Of a stretch of DNA of 64,000 nucleotides, positions 45,144-53,399 are shown piece after piece. The stretch spans positions 521,321 through 585,320 of the forward strand of contig NZ_BEVZ01000003.1 in the NCBI RefSeq assembly GCF_003112515.1. Direction: 5' to 3'. How positions within the stretch are numbered: position 1 is the first letter of the stretch; each line of letters begins with the position of its first letter. A program made the translations under genes and the position numbers. The DNA comes from Streptomyces fragilis (GTDB lineage: Bacteria; Actinomycetota; Actinomycetes; Streptomycetales; Streptomycetaceae). The notes beneath the pieces are model-generated. The model saw only the letters and a program-made list of their open reading frames with translations, did not search any database and was not told where the DNA came from.

Positions 45144-46616
45144 ATGTCTGATGGGCGCACTGCCTCACGCGAGGCGACCGAGAACCCGGCCCGGCGGCCG
45201 GTCACCCCGCGCGGCGAGGCTCCGCGCAGCGGCGCCGTCCACGGGGCCGCCCACCACGGGGCCACCCGCGGTGACACCCACCTTGGGGACGCCGCCGCCC
45301 CCGCCGTGCCGGCCGCGGCGCCCGCCGTGGCCCCGGCCTGGCAAACCCAGTTGCTGGTGGCCGCCGTCGTGCTGGCGGCGCTCAACCTGCGCCCCGCCGT
45401 CACCAGCCTCGGCGCCCTGCTCGAGGAGGTCCGCGACGGCTTCGGCATGAGCGGCTCGGTGGCCGGACTGCTCACCTCCGTGCCCTCCCTCTGCTTCGCC
45501 GTCTTCGGCGTCGCCGCGCCGCGGCTGGCCCGCCGCTTCGGTGCCGCCGCGGTGGTCTGCGCCGGCATGGCCGCCGTCGCGACCGGACTGCTGGTGCGCC
45601 CCTGGGCGGGCTCCACCGCCGGGCTGCTCGGCGCCACCGCGCTGGCCCTGATGGGCATCGCCGTCGGCAACATCCTCATGCCGGTGATCGTCAAGGAACG
45701 GTTCCCCGACCGCGTCGGGCCCATGACCGGCCTCTACTCGATGGCCCTGGCCCTCGGCACCTCCTCGGCCGCCGCCTTCACCGTGCCGCTGACCGGCGCC
45801 CTGGGCGGCGACTGGCGCCTGGGCCTGGCCGCCTGGTCGCTGCTCGCCGTGGCCGCCGTCCTCGCCTGGCTCCCGCTGGTGCGCGACCGGGCCCCCGGCG
45901 CCGGCCGCCTCCGCGTCCGCGGCCGAGCCGGCGGCGCCGGTGTCCCCGCGGCGCGAGGGCGGGCCGGTGCGTCCGGGCCCGCCGCGGCCCGCCCGCCGAT
46001 GCGCAGCATCACCCGCAGCCGCACCGCCTGGGCCCTCGCCGTCTTCTTCGGCCTCCAGGGCACCTGCGCCTACGTCACGATGGGCTGGCTGGCCCAGATC
46101 TTCCGCGACGCCGGCGTCTCCGCCGGGACGGCCGGTGTGCTGCTCGCCGTGAGCATGGTGATGGGCGTCCCGCTCTCCTTCGTCATCCCCCGGCTGGCCG
46201 CTCGGCTGCCCCACCAGGGCCCGATGGTCGTCGCCCTCGGCATCAGCGGGCTCGCCGGGTACGCCGGTCTGATCATCGCCCCGGCGGCCGGAGCCTGGCT
46301 CTGGGCGCTCCTGCTGGGCATCGCCAACTGCGCCTTCCCGCTCGCCCTCACCATGGTCGGCATGCGCGCCCGGACCGGCGAGGGCGTGGGCCGCCTCTCG
46401 GCGTTCGCCCAGAGCACGGGCTACCTGATCTCCATCCCCGGCCCGGTGCTGGTCGGCGTCCTCTACCAGCACAGCGGCGGCTGGGGCCTGCCGCTCTCGC
46501 TGATGGCCGCCCTGATGATCCCGCAGATGCTCTTCGGCGTCCTGGCCGGCCGCAACAGCACGATCGAGGACGAACTCGCCCCCCGCGAGGAGCCCGCGAC
46601 CGCCGCGACCCGCTGA
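45144..46616 (+). CDS. MFS transporter, CynX/NimT family
   Basis: 490 aa from ATG 45144 (ATGs at 45132 and 45135 are less likely given the -10 element). After a long polar N terminus (about 1-65) come twelve predicted helices with LAALNLRPAVTSLGALLEEV at helix 1 and an Arg/Gly/Ala-rich central loop (about 255-290). Relatives export cyanate-like anions or nitroimidazoles; the substrate is unknown. It is controlled by the divergent GntR regulator. Confidence 0.9.
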   Translation: MSDGRTASREATENPARRPVTPRGEAPRSGAVHGAAHHGATRGDTHLGDAAAPAVPAAAPAVAPAWQTQLLVAAVVLAALNLRPAVTSLGALLEEVRDGFGMSGSVAGLLTSVPSLCFAVFGVAAPRLARRFGAAAVVCAGMAAVATGLLVRPWAGSTAGLLGATALALMGIAVGNILMPVIVKERFPDRVGPMTGLYSMALALGTSSAAAFTVPLTGALGGDWRLGLAAWSLLAVAAVLAWLPLVRDRAPGAGRLRVRGRAGGAGVPAARGRAGASGPAAARPPMRSITRSRTAWALAVFFGLQGTCAYVTMGWLAQIFRDAGVSAGTAGVLLAVSMVMGVPLSFVIPRLAARLPHQGPMVVALGISGLAGYAGLIIAPAAGAWLWALLLGIANCAFPLALTMVGMRARTGEGVGRLSAFAQSTGYLISIPGPVLVGVLYQHSGGWGLPLSLMAALMIPQMLFGVLAGRNSTIEDELAPREEPATAATR

Positions 46617-46662
46617 CGCCCCCGGTCGGAGACCGGCCCCGCCGGGGTGGGAGACTGAGGTC

Positions 46663-46776
46663 ATGGTGCTCGACCCGAACCCCCAGAACGGCCAGAAGAA
46701 GCTGCTGCTCGTCCTCGGCTCGTTCCTGCTCATCATGGTGATCATCGGCGTCATCGCCACGATCGCCGCCCCCTGA
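46663..46776 (+). CDS. 37-aa membrane protein (SGM_5486-type)
   Basis: A short gene from ATG 46663 to TGA 46774-46776. The product begins MVLDPNPQNGQKKLLLVLG and has one helix (about residues 14-36). From memory it matches the short Streptomyces family called SGM_5486 transporter-associated, found beside CynX/NimT transporters. It lies 46 nt after the MFS gene, so it is probably co-transcribed and may bind the transporter. Confidence 0.78.
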   Translation: MVLDPNPQNGQKKLLLVLGSFLLIMVIIGVIATIAAP

Positions 46777-46880
46777 CCGGCCGGGCCGGCCGGCCTCCGA
46801 GCCGGCCGCGCCCCTGGCGCCGCCGCCCCGACCGACCCGCCCCGCCGCCGCCCGCGCTCCGGCGGGGTAGGGCTGTCCCC

Positions 46881-46898
46881 CCGTCCCCTAGGGGACGG
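46881..46898. promoter_or_regulatory. 18-bp perfect palindrome
   Basis: CCGTCCCCTAGGGGACGG is fully self-complementary without a loop, more like a protein-binding operator than a terminator. It lies about 130 nt upstream of the small gene at 47030 and downstream of the 37-aa protein gene. The regulator is not identified. Confidence 0.5.
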
Positions 46899-47029
46899 TC
46901 CTCAGGGTCGAATGGGTGGATCACCGGATGTGACGCCGGGTCCCCGGTGCGTAGCGTCGGGTACGTGGCCCTGGGAAGGCCACCGGCCCGACGAGGGCCG
47001 GGACGCGCCCTACAGCATCCGGAGGCATC

Positions 47030-47221
47030 ATGCCGGTCCGTACGACGACCTCCTGCCCCGCTTCGGCGCCGGGCGACGGCGCCGCCGCGCGGCTGCCCTG
47101 GTGGGGCCTGGCCCTGCCGGTGCTCGCCTTCGTGACGCTGCTCCTGCTGGTCTCCGACCCCGCAGCGGGCCCGGGCCCCGGCGATCTGTTCACCCGGCTG
47201 GCGCAATTCGCGGGCCGTTGA
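47030..47221 (+). CDS. 63-aa single-pass membrane protein
   Basis: It starts at ATG 47030, with GGAGG 8 nt upstream. The protein has a Ser/Thr/Ala-rich N terminus, one helix (about 24-42, WWGLALPVLAFVTLLLLV) and a short tail. A possible promoter is GTGACG (46930) and TAGCGT (46952). No family is recognised. Confidence 0.7.
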   Translation: MPVRTTTSCPASAPGDGAAARLPWWGLALPVLAFVTLLLLVSDPAAGPGPGDLFTRLAQFAGR

Positions 47222-47299
47222 CGCCCCCGTCCGACCCGGTGCGGTGACGCCTGCCAACTCCCTGCGACGTGCCGCCCTTTTCGTGCCAAGCTGGGATCC

Positions 47300-47818
47300 A
47301 TGAGCGTCGCAGAACCCCGCACGATCGTCCTCTTCCGGCACGCCAAGGCCGACTGGCCCGAGGTCGCCGACCACGAACGGCCGCTCGCCGAGCGGGGGCG
47401 CATGGACGCCCCGGTCGCCGGGCGCAAGCTCGCCGACTCCGGCATCCCCCTCGACCTGGCCCTGTGCTCCACCGCCGCGCGCACCCGCGAGACGTGGAAG
47501 CTCGCCGTGCACGAGTTCCCCCGGCGGCCCCGCACGGTCTACGAGGAGCGGATCTACGAGGCGACGCCCGGTGAGCTCGTGGCGGTGCTGAACGAGACGC
47601 CCGACGAGGTGCGCAACGTCCTCGTGATCGGCCACAACCCCGGCATGCACGGCCTCACCGAGGTGCTGGCCGGCTCCGCCGAGGGGGACGCCCGGGAGCG
47701 GATGGTCCGGCGGGGCTTCCCCACCGCCGCCTACGCGGTGCTCACCTTCGACGGCTCCTGGAAGTCCCTGGAACCCGGCGTGTGCACGCTCAGCGACTAC
47801 TGGGCGCCCTCCAAGTGA
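47300..47818 (+). CDS. SixA-type histidine phosphatase
   Basis: 172 aa from ATG 47300. Branch of the phosphoglycerate-mutase-like superfamily. LFRHAKADW holds the catalytic RHA motif (about residues 13-15), STAARTRETW the second Arg, and VLVIGHNPGMHGL the second His (about 114). SixA removes phosphate from phosphohistidines of histidine kinases. A sensor kinase is found in this window at 53400, but no direct link is visible. Confidence 0.88.
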   Translation: MSVAEPRTIVLFRHAKADWPEVADHERPLAERGRMDAPVAGRKLADSGIPLDLALCSTAARTRETWKLAVHEFPRRPRTVYEERIYEATPGELVAVLNETPDEVRNVLVIGHNPGMHGLTEVLAGSAEGDARERMVRRGFPTAAYAVLTFDGSWKSLEPGVCTLSDYWAPSK

Positions 47819-47823
47819 CCGAC

Positions 47824-47861
47824 GGCGCGCCGCGCGGAGCCCGGGCTCCGCGCGGCGCGCC
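47824..47861. terminator. 38-bp palindrome, bidirectional terminator
   Basis: A perfect 19-bp inverted repeat with no spacer (47824-47842 and 47843-47861) lies between convergent sixA-type and serB genes, 5 nt past the former stop and 35 nt from the latter. Confidence 0.85.
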
Positions 47862-47896
47862 GGGACACCTCGGTCGCCCGGCCGGGCCCCAGCGGC

Positions 47897-49111
47897 TCAG
47901 TGCTCGACGAGGCCGCCGCCGTCGGCCGCCTCGACCTCCTCGCGGCTGATCCCCAGCAGGTACAGCACCGTGTCGAGGAAGGGCACGTTCACCGCCGTGT
48001 GGGCGGCCTCGCGGACCACCGGCTTGGCGTTGAAGGCGACGCCCAGGCCCGCCGTGTTCAGCATGTCCAGGTCGTTCGCCCCGTCGCCGATCGCGACCGT
48101 CTGGGCCAGCGGCACGCCCGCCTCCGCCGCGAACCGGCGCAGCAGCCGCGCCTTGCCCGCCCGGTCGACGACCTCGCCGATCACCCGGCCGGTCAGCCGC
48201 CCGTCGACGATCTCCAGCGTGTTGGCCTGGGCGAAGTCCAGCCCAAGGCGTTCCTTCAGGTCGTCGGTGACCTGGGTGAAGCCGCCGGACACCACGCCCA
48301 CCTGGTAGCCCAGCCGCTTCAGGGTGCGCACCAGGGTGCGCGCGCCCGGCGTCAGCCGCACCTCGCTGCGGACCTTCTCCACCACCGAGGCGTCCAGGCC
48401 CTCCAGCAGGGCGACCCGGGCGTGCAGGGACTGCTCGAAGTCCAGCTCGCCGCGCATCGCGGCCGCGGTCACCTCGGCGACCTTCTCCTCGCAGCCGGCG
48501 TGGGCCGCGAACAGTTCGATCACCTCGTCCTGGATGAGGGTGGAGTCCACGTCCATCACCACCAGTCGCTGCGCGCGGCGGTGCAGCCCCGCGGAGACCA
48601 CGGCGATGTCCACGCCGAGCGCGGCGGCCTCGGTCGCCAGAGCCGTGCGCAGGGGCGCCGTCGCGACACCGGAGACCGCGAACTCCACAGCGGTGACGGG
48701 GTACTTGGCCAGGCGGAAGATGCGGTCGATGTTGCCGCCGGCGGCGGTGATCCGGGAGGTGATGGCGGCGGTCTGCTCGGCGGTCAGCGGGTTGCCCAGC
48801 ACGGTGACGATGGAGCGGCCGCTGCCGCGGGGGCGGTTGTCGCCGGTGCCGGAGAGGATCTCGGCCTCCATCTTCACCGACCCCGCCCAGCTGTGGACGG
48901 CGGCCCGCAGGTCGCCCTCCTGCCCGGCGGGCGGCTGGGTGACCAGGGCGCAGAGCACCATCCGGCCGCGGATGACGACCTGCTCGATGTCGACGACTTC
49001 GACACGGTAGGCGGTGAGGGTCTCGAACAGACCGGCGGTGGTCCCGGGGCGGTCCTTGCCGAAGATCTTGACGAGGAGAGTGGGGGCGTCGGAGTTCTGC
49101 GCAGCGCTCAT
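47897..49111 (-). CDS. serB: phosphoserine phosphatase SerB
   Basis: 404 aa from ATG 49111, with GGGAGGACC upstream. Last step of serine synthesis. The N-terminal half has two ACT-like regions (about 10-85 and 100-170), and the C-terminal HAD domain has the nucleophile DVDSTLIQDEVIE (about 185), GVVSGGFTQV and GDGANDLDML motifs. The ACT domains suggest serine feedback. It is the usual long actinobacterial form. Confidence 0.95.
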   Translation of the reverse strand: MSAAQNSDAPTLLVKIFGKDRPGTTAGLFETLTAYRVEVVDIEQVVIRGRMVLCALVTQPPAGQEGDLRAAVHSWAGSVKMEAEILSGTGDNRPRGSGRSIVTVLGNPLTAEQTAAITSRITAAGGNIDRIFRLAKYPVTAVEFAVSGVATAPLRTALATEAAALGVDIAVVSAGLHRRAQRLVVMDVDSTLIQDEVIELFAAHAGCEEKVAEVTAAAMRGELDFEQSLHARVALLEGLDASVVEKVRSEVRLTPGARTLVRTLKRLGYQVGVVSGGFTQVTDDLKERLGLDFAQANTLEIVDGRLTGRVIGEVVDRAGKARLLRRFAAEAGVPLAQTVAIGDGANDLDMLNTAGLGVAFNAKPVVREAAHTAVNVPFLDTVLYLLGISREEVEAADGGGLVEH

Positions 49112-49440
49112 GGTCCTCCCACCGTATCCGCCCCTCCACCCCCGGCGCCCCACCGGTCCGCCACCCGGACGTCCTCCCCACCTGAACCACCGCCTCCGCT
49201 TCCTCCCTGACGGCGGTGGTGTGCACGCGACCCGGGCGGCGGGGCCCGGGGGAGGGCGAAGTGTCCCGTGGCGCGTGCTTGGACCCGGTTCAGGAACGCC
49301 GGCCTGCCCCGATACGGTGCCGATTCCGTACCTGTCCAGGGGTCCGGCTTCCGATGGCCCCGCACGGCCTGGGATAGTGCCCCCGGACGTCAGACATCCC
49401 TGGACTCCCTGTGTCGGGGGCCAATTCGGGGGACAACTCA
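49112..49440. other. gap between serB and the FHA-ABC gene
   Basis: A 329-bp divergent region without a supported gene. A candidate -10 element GGGATAGTG lies near 49372. An alternative GTG start for the FHA protein lies at 49411. Nothing else recognisable. Confidence 0.45.
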
Positions 49441-52092
49441 GTGGGGCATGGAGTGCCAGAACTCGTACTCGAAATCAACGGACGGACCTGGACGCTCGAT
49501 GCGTCCAGGTCCTACACGATCGGCCGGGACCCGCAGGGGGACGTGGTGCTCGAGGACGCCAGGGTCTCCTGGCGCCACGCGACGGTCCGTCAGGCCGACG
49601 GCGGCTGGGTGCTGGAGGACCACGGGTCCACCAACGGCACCTACGTGCACGGACAGCGCGTCCAGCAGACGCGCCTGGTACCCGGCACCCCGGTGCACCT
49701 CGGCAACGCGACCGACGGCCCGCGGCTGACCCCGTCCGCCGCGCCCGCTCCCGCCGCCCACCAGGCCCAGGCCCCCGCGCCGCACGCGCAGGCCCCTCAG
49801 GCACAGGCCCCTCAGGCGCAGGCCCCTCAGGCCCACGTACCGCAGGCCGCCCCGCCCGCCCAGCCCTACCCCGGCCAGGCCCCGCAGGCGCAGCAGGCCC
49901 CCCAGGCCTCGCCCTCGCAGATGCCGCAGGGCGGAGGCTGGGGCCCGCAGCAGCCCCAGGTGCCCCACCAGGCGCCCGCCCCGTTCCCCCAGCAGGGCGG
50001 CGGCGCCCCCTCCGTGCCGCCCCGGACCGGGCCCCAGGCCGGCCCCGGTGGCGCCCAGCCGATCTACGCGGAGCGCAGCCCCACCACCTTCCACGAGTTC
50101 TCCCTCGGCCGGGTGATGCGCATCGGCCGTGCCCTGGAGAACGAGCTGGTCGTCTCCGACCTGCAGGTCTCCCGGCACCACGCCGAGTTCCACGCCACCC
50201 CCGACGGCCGCTTCGAGATCCGCGACCTCGGCTCGCACAACGGCACCTACGTCAACGGCCAGCCGATACCCAAGGGCGGTACCCGGCTGCTCGGCCAGAC
50301 CGACGTCGTCGGCGTCGGCCACTCGACGTTCCGCCTGGTCGGCGACCGGCTGGAGGAGTTCGTCGACACCGGTGAGGTCAGCTTCTCGGCCCGCCACCTG
50401 ACCGTCACCGTCGACGGCGGCAAGCAGATCCTCAAGGACGTCTCGTTCGCCGTCCCGGAGAAGTCCCTGATCGCCGTGATCGGCCCCTCGGGCTCCGGCA
50501 AGTCCACCCTGCTCAAGGCGCTGACCGGCTACCGGCCCGCCGACCAGGGCGACGTGCTCTACGACAACCGGAACCTGTACAAGCAGTTCGCCGAGCTCCG
50601 CCAGCGCATCGGCCTGGTGCCGCAGGACGACATCCTGCACAAGGAGCTCACCGTCAAGAAGGCCCTCGGCTACGCGGCCAAGCTGCGCTTTCCCGCGGAC
50701 ACCACGTCCGCCGAGCGCGCCGCCCGCATCGACGAGGTGCTGCGCGAGCTGAAGCTCGACATCCACAAGGACAAGAAGGTCACCTCGCTCTCCGGCGGCC
50801 AGCGCAAGCGGGTCTCGGTGGCGCTGGAGCTGCTGACCAAGCCGTCGCTGATCTTCCTGGACGAGCCGACCTCCGGCCTCGACCCGGGCATGGACCGCGA
50901 CGTGATGCAGCTGCTGCGCGGCCTCGCCGACGACGGCCGCACCGTGCTGGTGGTCACCCACTCGGTGGCCGAGCTGGCCATCTGCGACAAGCTGCTGGTG
51001 ATGGCGCCCGGCGGTGCGGTGGCCTACTTCGGCCCGCCGGACGAGGCGCTCAACTTCTTCGGCTACACCACCTGGGCCGACGTCTTCTCCGCGTTCGAGA
51101 ACTACCGCGACTACGACTGGGCGGGCCGCTGGAAGGGCTCGCAGCACTACCAGACGTACGCCGCGGACATCGACGCGGTGGCGCCGCAGGCGGTGCACAT
51201 GCCGCCGCCGCAGGCGATCCGGCCGCCCAAGCCGCAGAGCTGGTTCTCCCAGTTCGTGACCCTGGTGCGCCGCTACACCTCGGTGATCGTGTCGGACCGC
51301 GGCTTCCTGGCGCTGATGGTGCTGCTGCCGGCCGTCATCGGCGCGGTGAGCCTGCTGATCAACCCGGACCGCGGCCTGCTGCCCAACCCGCTGCACCCGC
51401 AGACCGGGCGGGTCGTGCCCAACGGCACCGCCACCACCGTCCTGCTCATCCTGGCGGTCGGCGCCTGCTTCGCCGGAGCCGCCAACTCGGTGCGCGAGCT
51501 GATCAAGGAGCGGGTGATCTACGAGCGGGAACGGGCCACCGGCCTCTCCCGGTCCGCGTACCTGATGTCCAAGGTGTTCGTGCTCGGCATGATCACCGTG
51601 TTCCAGGGGCTGCTGGTCGGCGTGATCGGCTTCTCGAGCCGTGAGATCCCCGCCGAGGGGCTGCTGCTCGGCGACTCGACGCTGATCGAGCTCTCGCTGC
51701 CGATCATGGGCCTGGGCTTCACGTCGATGATGTTCGGCCTGATCATCTCGGCGCTGGTGAAGACGGCCGAGAAGACCATGCCGCTGCTGGTGATGTTCGC
51801 GATCATCCAGGTCGTGTTCACCGGCTGCCTCTTCGCCCTGCACGGCACGCTCGGCGTCAACGAGTTCTCGTACCTGATGCCCTCGCGCTGGGCGGTCGCG
51901 GCCGCGGGCGCCACGCTGGACTTCAACCGGATCGCCCCGCCGGAGGCCGGCGCGGACAACGACCCGCTGTGGGAGAACACCCTCGGCACCTGGTCGCTGG
52001 ACATGATCGCGCTGATCGGTCTGGGTGTGGTCTGCGGTTTCTTCGTGGCCCGCTTCCTGCGCCGCCACGAGCCGGAGGTCATGCGCAAGTGA
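49441..52092 (+). CDS. FHA-domain ABC-2 transporter (ATPase and permease fused)
   Basis: 883 aa from GTG 49441 (GTG 49411 would add ten residues). Domain order: first FHA domain (about 1-90; IGRDPQGDVVLEDARVSWRHA...STNGTYV), a Pro/Gln/Ala linker (about 95-205), second FHA (about 210-290; IGRALENELVVSDLQVSRHHAEFH), ABC ATPase (about 310-545; GPSGSGKST, LSGGQRKRVSVAL, LIFLDEPTSGLDPG), and a six-helix ABC-2 permease (about 620-880). This half-transporter of the ABCG type probably dimerises. FHA domains bind phosphothreonine, so control by Ser/Thr kinases is likely. Substrate unknown. Confidence 0.92.
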   Translation: MGHGVPELVLEINGRTWTLDASRSYTIGRDPQGDVVLEDARVSWRHATVRQADGGWVLEDHGSTNGTYVHGQRVQQTRLVPGTPVHLGNATDGPRLTPSAAPAPAAHQAQAPAPHAQAPQAQAPQAQAPQAHVPQAAPPAQPYPGQAPQAQQAPQASPSQMPQGGGWGPQQPQVPHQAPAPFPQQGGGAPSVPPRTGPQAGPGGAQPIYAERSPTTFHEFSLGRVMRIGRALENELVVSDLQVSRHHAEFHATPDGRFEIRDLGSHNGTYVNGQPIPKGGTRLLGQTDVVGVGHSTFRLVGDRLEEFVDTGEVSFSARHLTVTVDGGKQILKDVSFAVPEKSLIAVIGPSGSGKSTLLKALTGYRPADQGDVLYDNRNLYKQFAELRQRIGLVPQDDILHKELTVKKALGYAAKLRFPADTTSAERAARIDEVLRELKLDIHKDKKVTSLSGGQRKRVSVALELLTKPSLIFLDEPTSGLDPGMDRDVMQLLRGLADDGRTVLVVTHSVAELAICDKLLVMAPGGAVAYFGPPDEALNFFGYTTWADVFSAFENYRDYDWAGRWKGSQHYQTYAADIDAVAPQAVHMPPPQAIRPPKPQSWFSQFVTLVRRYTSVIVSDRGFLALMVLLPAVIGAVSLLINPDRGLLPNPLHPQTGRVVPNGTATTVLLILAVGACFAGAANSVRELIKERVIYERERATGLSRSAYLMSKVFVLGMITVFQGLLVGVIGFSSREIPAEGLLLGDSTLIELSLPIMGLGFTSMMFGLIISALVKTAEKTMPLLVMFAIIQVVFTGCLFALHGTLGVNEFSYLMPSRWAVAAAGATLDFNRIAPPEAGADNDPLWENTLGTWSLDMIALIGLGVVCGFFVARFLRRHEPEVMRK

Positions 52093-52133
52093 CCCGCCCG
52101 GATCCGCCGCCGAGGCGGGCCCGGACATGACGC

Positions 52134-52165
52134 AAGGGCGGCACCCCCGTGGGGGTGCCGCCCTT
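52134..52165. terminator. terminator between FHA-ABC and SLT genes
   Basis: A 15-bp perfect stem (52134-52148 with 52151-52165) with a 2-nt gap, ending in TTT on the plus strand and starting after AA, fits both convergent transcripts. Confidence 0.88.
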
Positions 52166-52206
52166 TCAACGTGTCAGCGGGGATCGCTCAGAGGTCCGCG
52201 ACTGCC

Positions 52207-52947
52207 TCAGTACGCGCTGTTGACGTTGTCGATGGTGCCGTAGCGGTCGGCGGCGTAGTTGGCCGCGGCCACGATGTTGGCCACCGGGTGGTAGATGTCG
52301 TTCGGCGTGCCCTCGACGTGGTACGTCTCGAAGGTCGGCGGGATCACCTGCAGCAGGCCCTTGGACGGGATGCCGTTCCGGGCGTTGATGTCCCAGAGGT
52401 TGATCGCCTTCGGGTTGCCGGAGGACTCGCGGATGATGTTCTTGTACAGCCCGTGGTACGAGCCCGGGATGTCGTTCTTGTCCATGATGTCGAGGGCCTC
52501 ACGGATCCAACCGTCCAGGTTGTTCGCGTAGACCTTCTTCGCCTCGGCCTTCTTGGCGACCGGACGGGCGGCGGAACGGCTGGCGGCCTCCTTGGCCTCG
52601 CGCTCCTTGGCGGCCTGCTCGGCGGCTGCCTTCTTGGCGGCGGCCTCGTCGGCGGCCTTCTTCTCCTCGGCCTTCTGCTCCGCCTGCTTGGCGGCGATGG
52701 CCTCGGCCTTCACGCTCGCACTCGCGGCCTGGTCGGCGATGCCGGCCTTCACGTTCTGGATCTGGTCGGCGCTGTAGACCACGGACTTGGCCTGGCCGGC
52801 CTCGTCGGTGGTCGTGCCGGCCTCGGCCGGAACGACGGTGAAGGCGAGGGCCGCGGCGCTCAGGGCACCGGCACCGGCGATGCCGATCTTCTGCATCTGC
52901 TTCTTGGTGACGGCGGTGCGGTAAGCGGAAAGGTTGAACTTCGGCAT
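52207..52947 (-). CDS. secreted transglycosylase (SLT domain)
   Basis: 246 aa. A Sec-type signal (about 10-43) is followed by a Lys/Ala/Glu-rich coiled-coil (about 60-135) and a C-terminal lytic transglycosylase-like domain (about 145-246; IIRESSGNPKAINLWDINARNGIPSKGLLQVIPPTFETYHVEGTP). IIRESSGNP carries the catalytic Glu. It should cleave or remodel peptidoglycan. The long, low-GC upstream gap suggests complex control. Confidence 0.9.
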   Translation of the reverse strand: MPKFNLSAYRTAVTKKQMQKIGIAGAGALSAAALAFTVVPAEAGTTTDEAGQAKSVVYSADQIQNVKAGIADQAASASVKAEAIAAKQAEQKAEEKKAADEAAAKKAAAEQAAKEREAKEAASRSAARPVAKKAEAKKVYANNLDGWIREALDIMDKNDIPGSYHGLYKNIIRESSGNPKAINLWDINARNGIPSKGLLQVIPPTFETYHVEGTPNDIYHPVANIVAAANYAADRYGTIDNVNSAY

Positions 52948-53399
52948 GGAACCTCATTCGTTGCGCGGAGGTCGCTCGGCGTCCGGGGGTTCGGACTGTC
53001 CGGACGAGCCGGACGGAAGTGCACCCGAGGGGCGTCTCTTCGCTGCGGACGAATCCGCCGCGGTGAGCGACATGAGCAATTCTTAGCGATCGCAAAATGG
53101 CCTGGCAATCATGTGACCTACGATCCCGGCTAGGAGAACGTATCCGGCAAATCAGGACAGACAGTGACGTAGGAGCTGTTCAGGGGGTGGGGGAATGTCC
53201 TACTTGTCTCCTATCGGTCTTCGTAAGTGACGGCGGTCTCGTGGACGGCCTCACACGGCACCCCGTGTCGACTCACGCAGAGTTGCTTGCGCAATGCGTT
53301 GTGTCAGTGAATTCGGGGGTGACCCGGGACCCGCGACCGACCTCCGACCGGTTCTCGCGACCGATCCCCGCCCGCCCCGCCGCCGGTAGCGTGACCGCC
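52948..53399. promoter_or_regulatory. divergent SLT/sensor kinase control region
   Basis: A 452-bp region with lower GC than its surroundings and no gene. The plus-strand frame upstream of the kinase stays open, but its codons do not favour G/C at position three, so it is not taken as coding. GTGACCTACG (about 53111) and GTGACGTAGG (about 53164) are similar direct elements. No riboswitch that I know could be matched. Confidence 0.45.

Noticed and set aside
44378..45724. Longer start for the GntR regulator (448 codons)
   Set aside because: The extension overlaps the divergent MFS gene and lacks any regulator similarity; ATG 45061 begins the winged-helix domain.
49438..52128. An 896-codon open frame on the minus strand
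   Set aside because: It mirrors the FHA-ABC gene codon by codon, the usual long shadow of high-GC coding DNA; its product is repetitive in Gly/Val/Leu/Asp/Gln and has no domain.
53097..53399. In-frame extension upstream of the sensor kinase
   Set aside because: Third-position GC drops sharply and the residues show no domain, whereas GAF-kinase similarity starts near ATG 53400.
52948..53399. Cyclic-di-AMP (ydaO) riboswitch before the transglycosylase gene
   Set aside because: Such riboswitches precede many Streptomyces cell-wall hydrolase genes, but I could not match the conserved core in this gap on the minus strand. A covariance-model search would decide.
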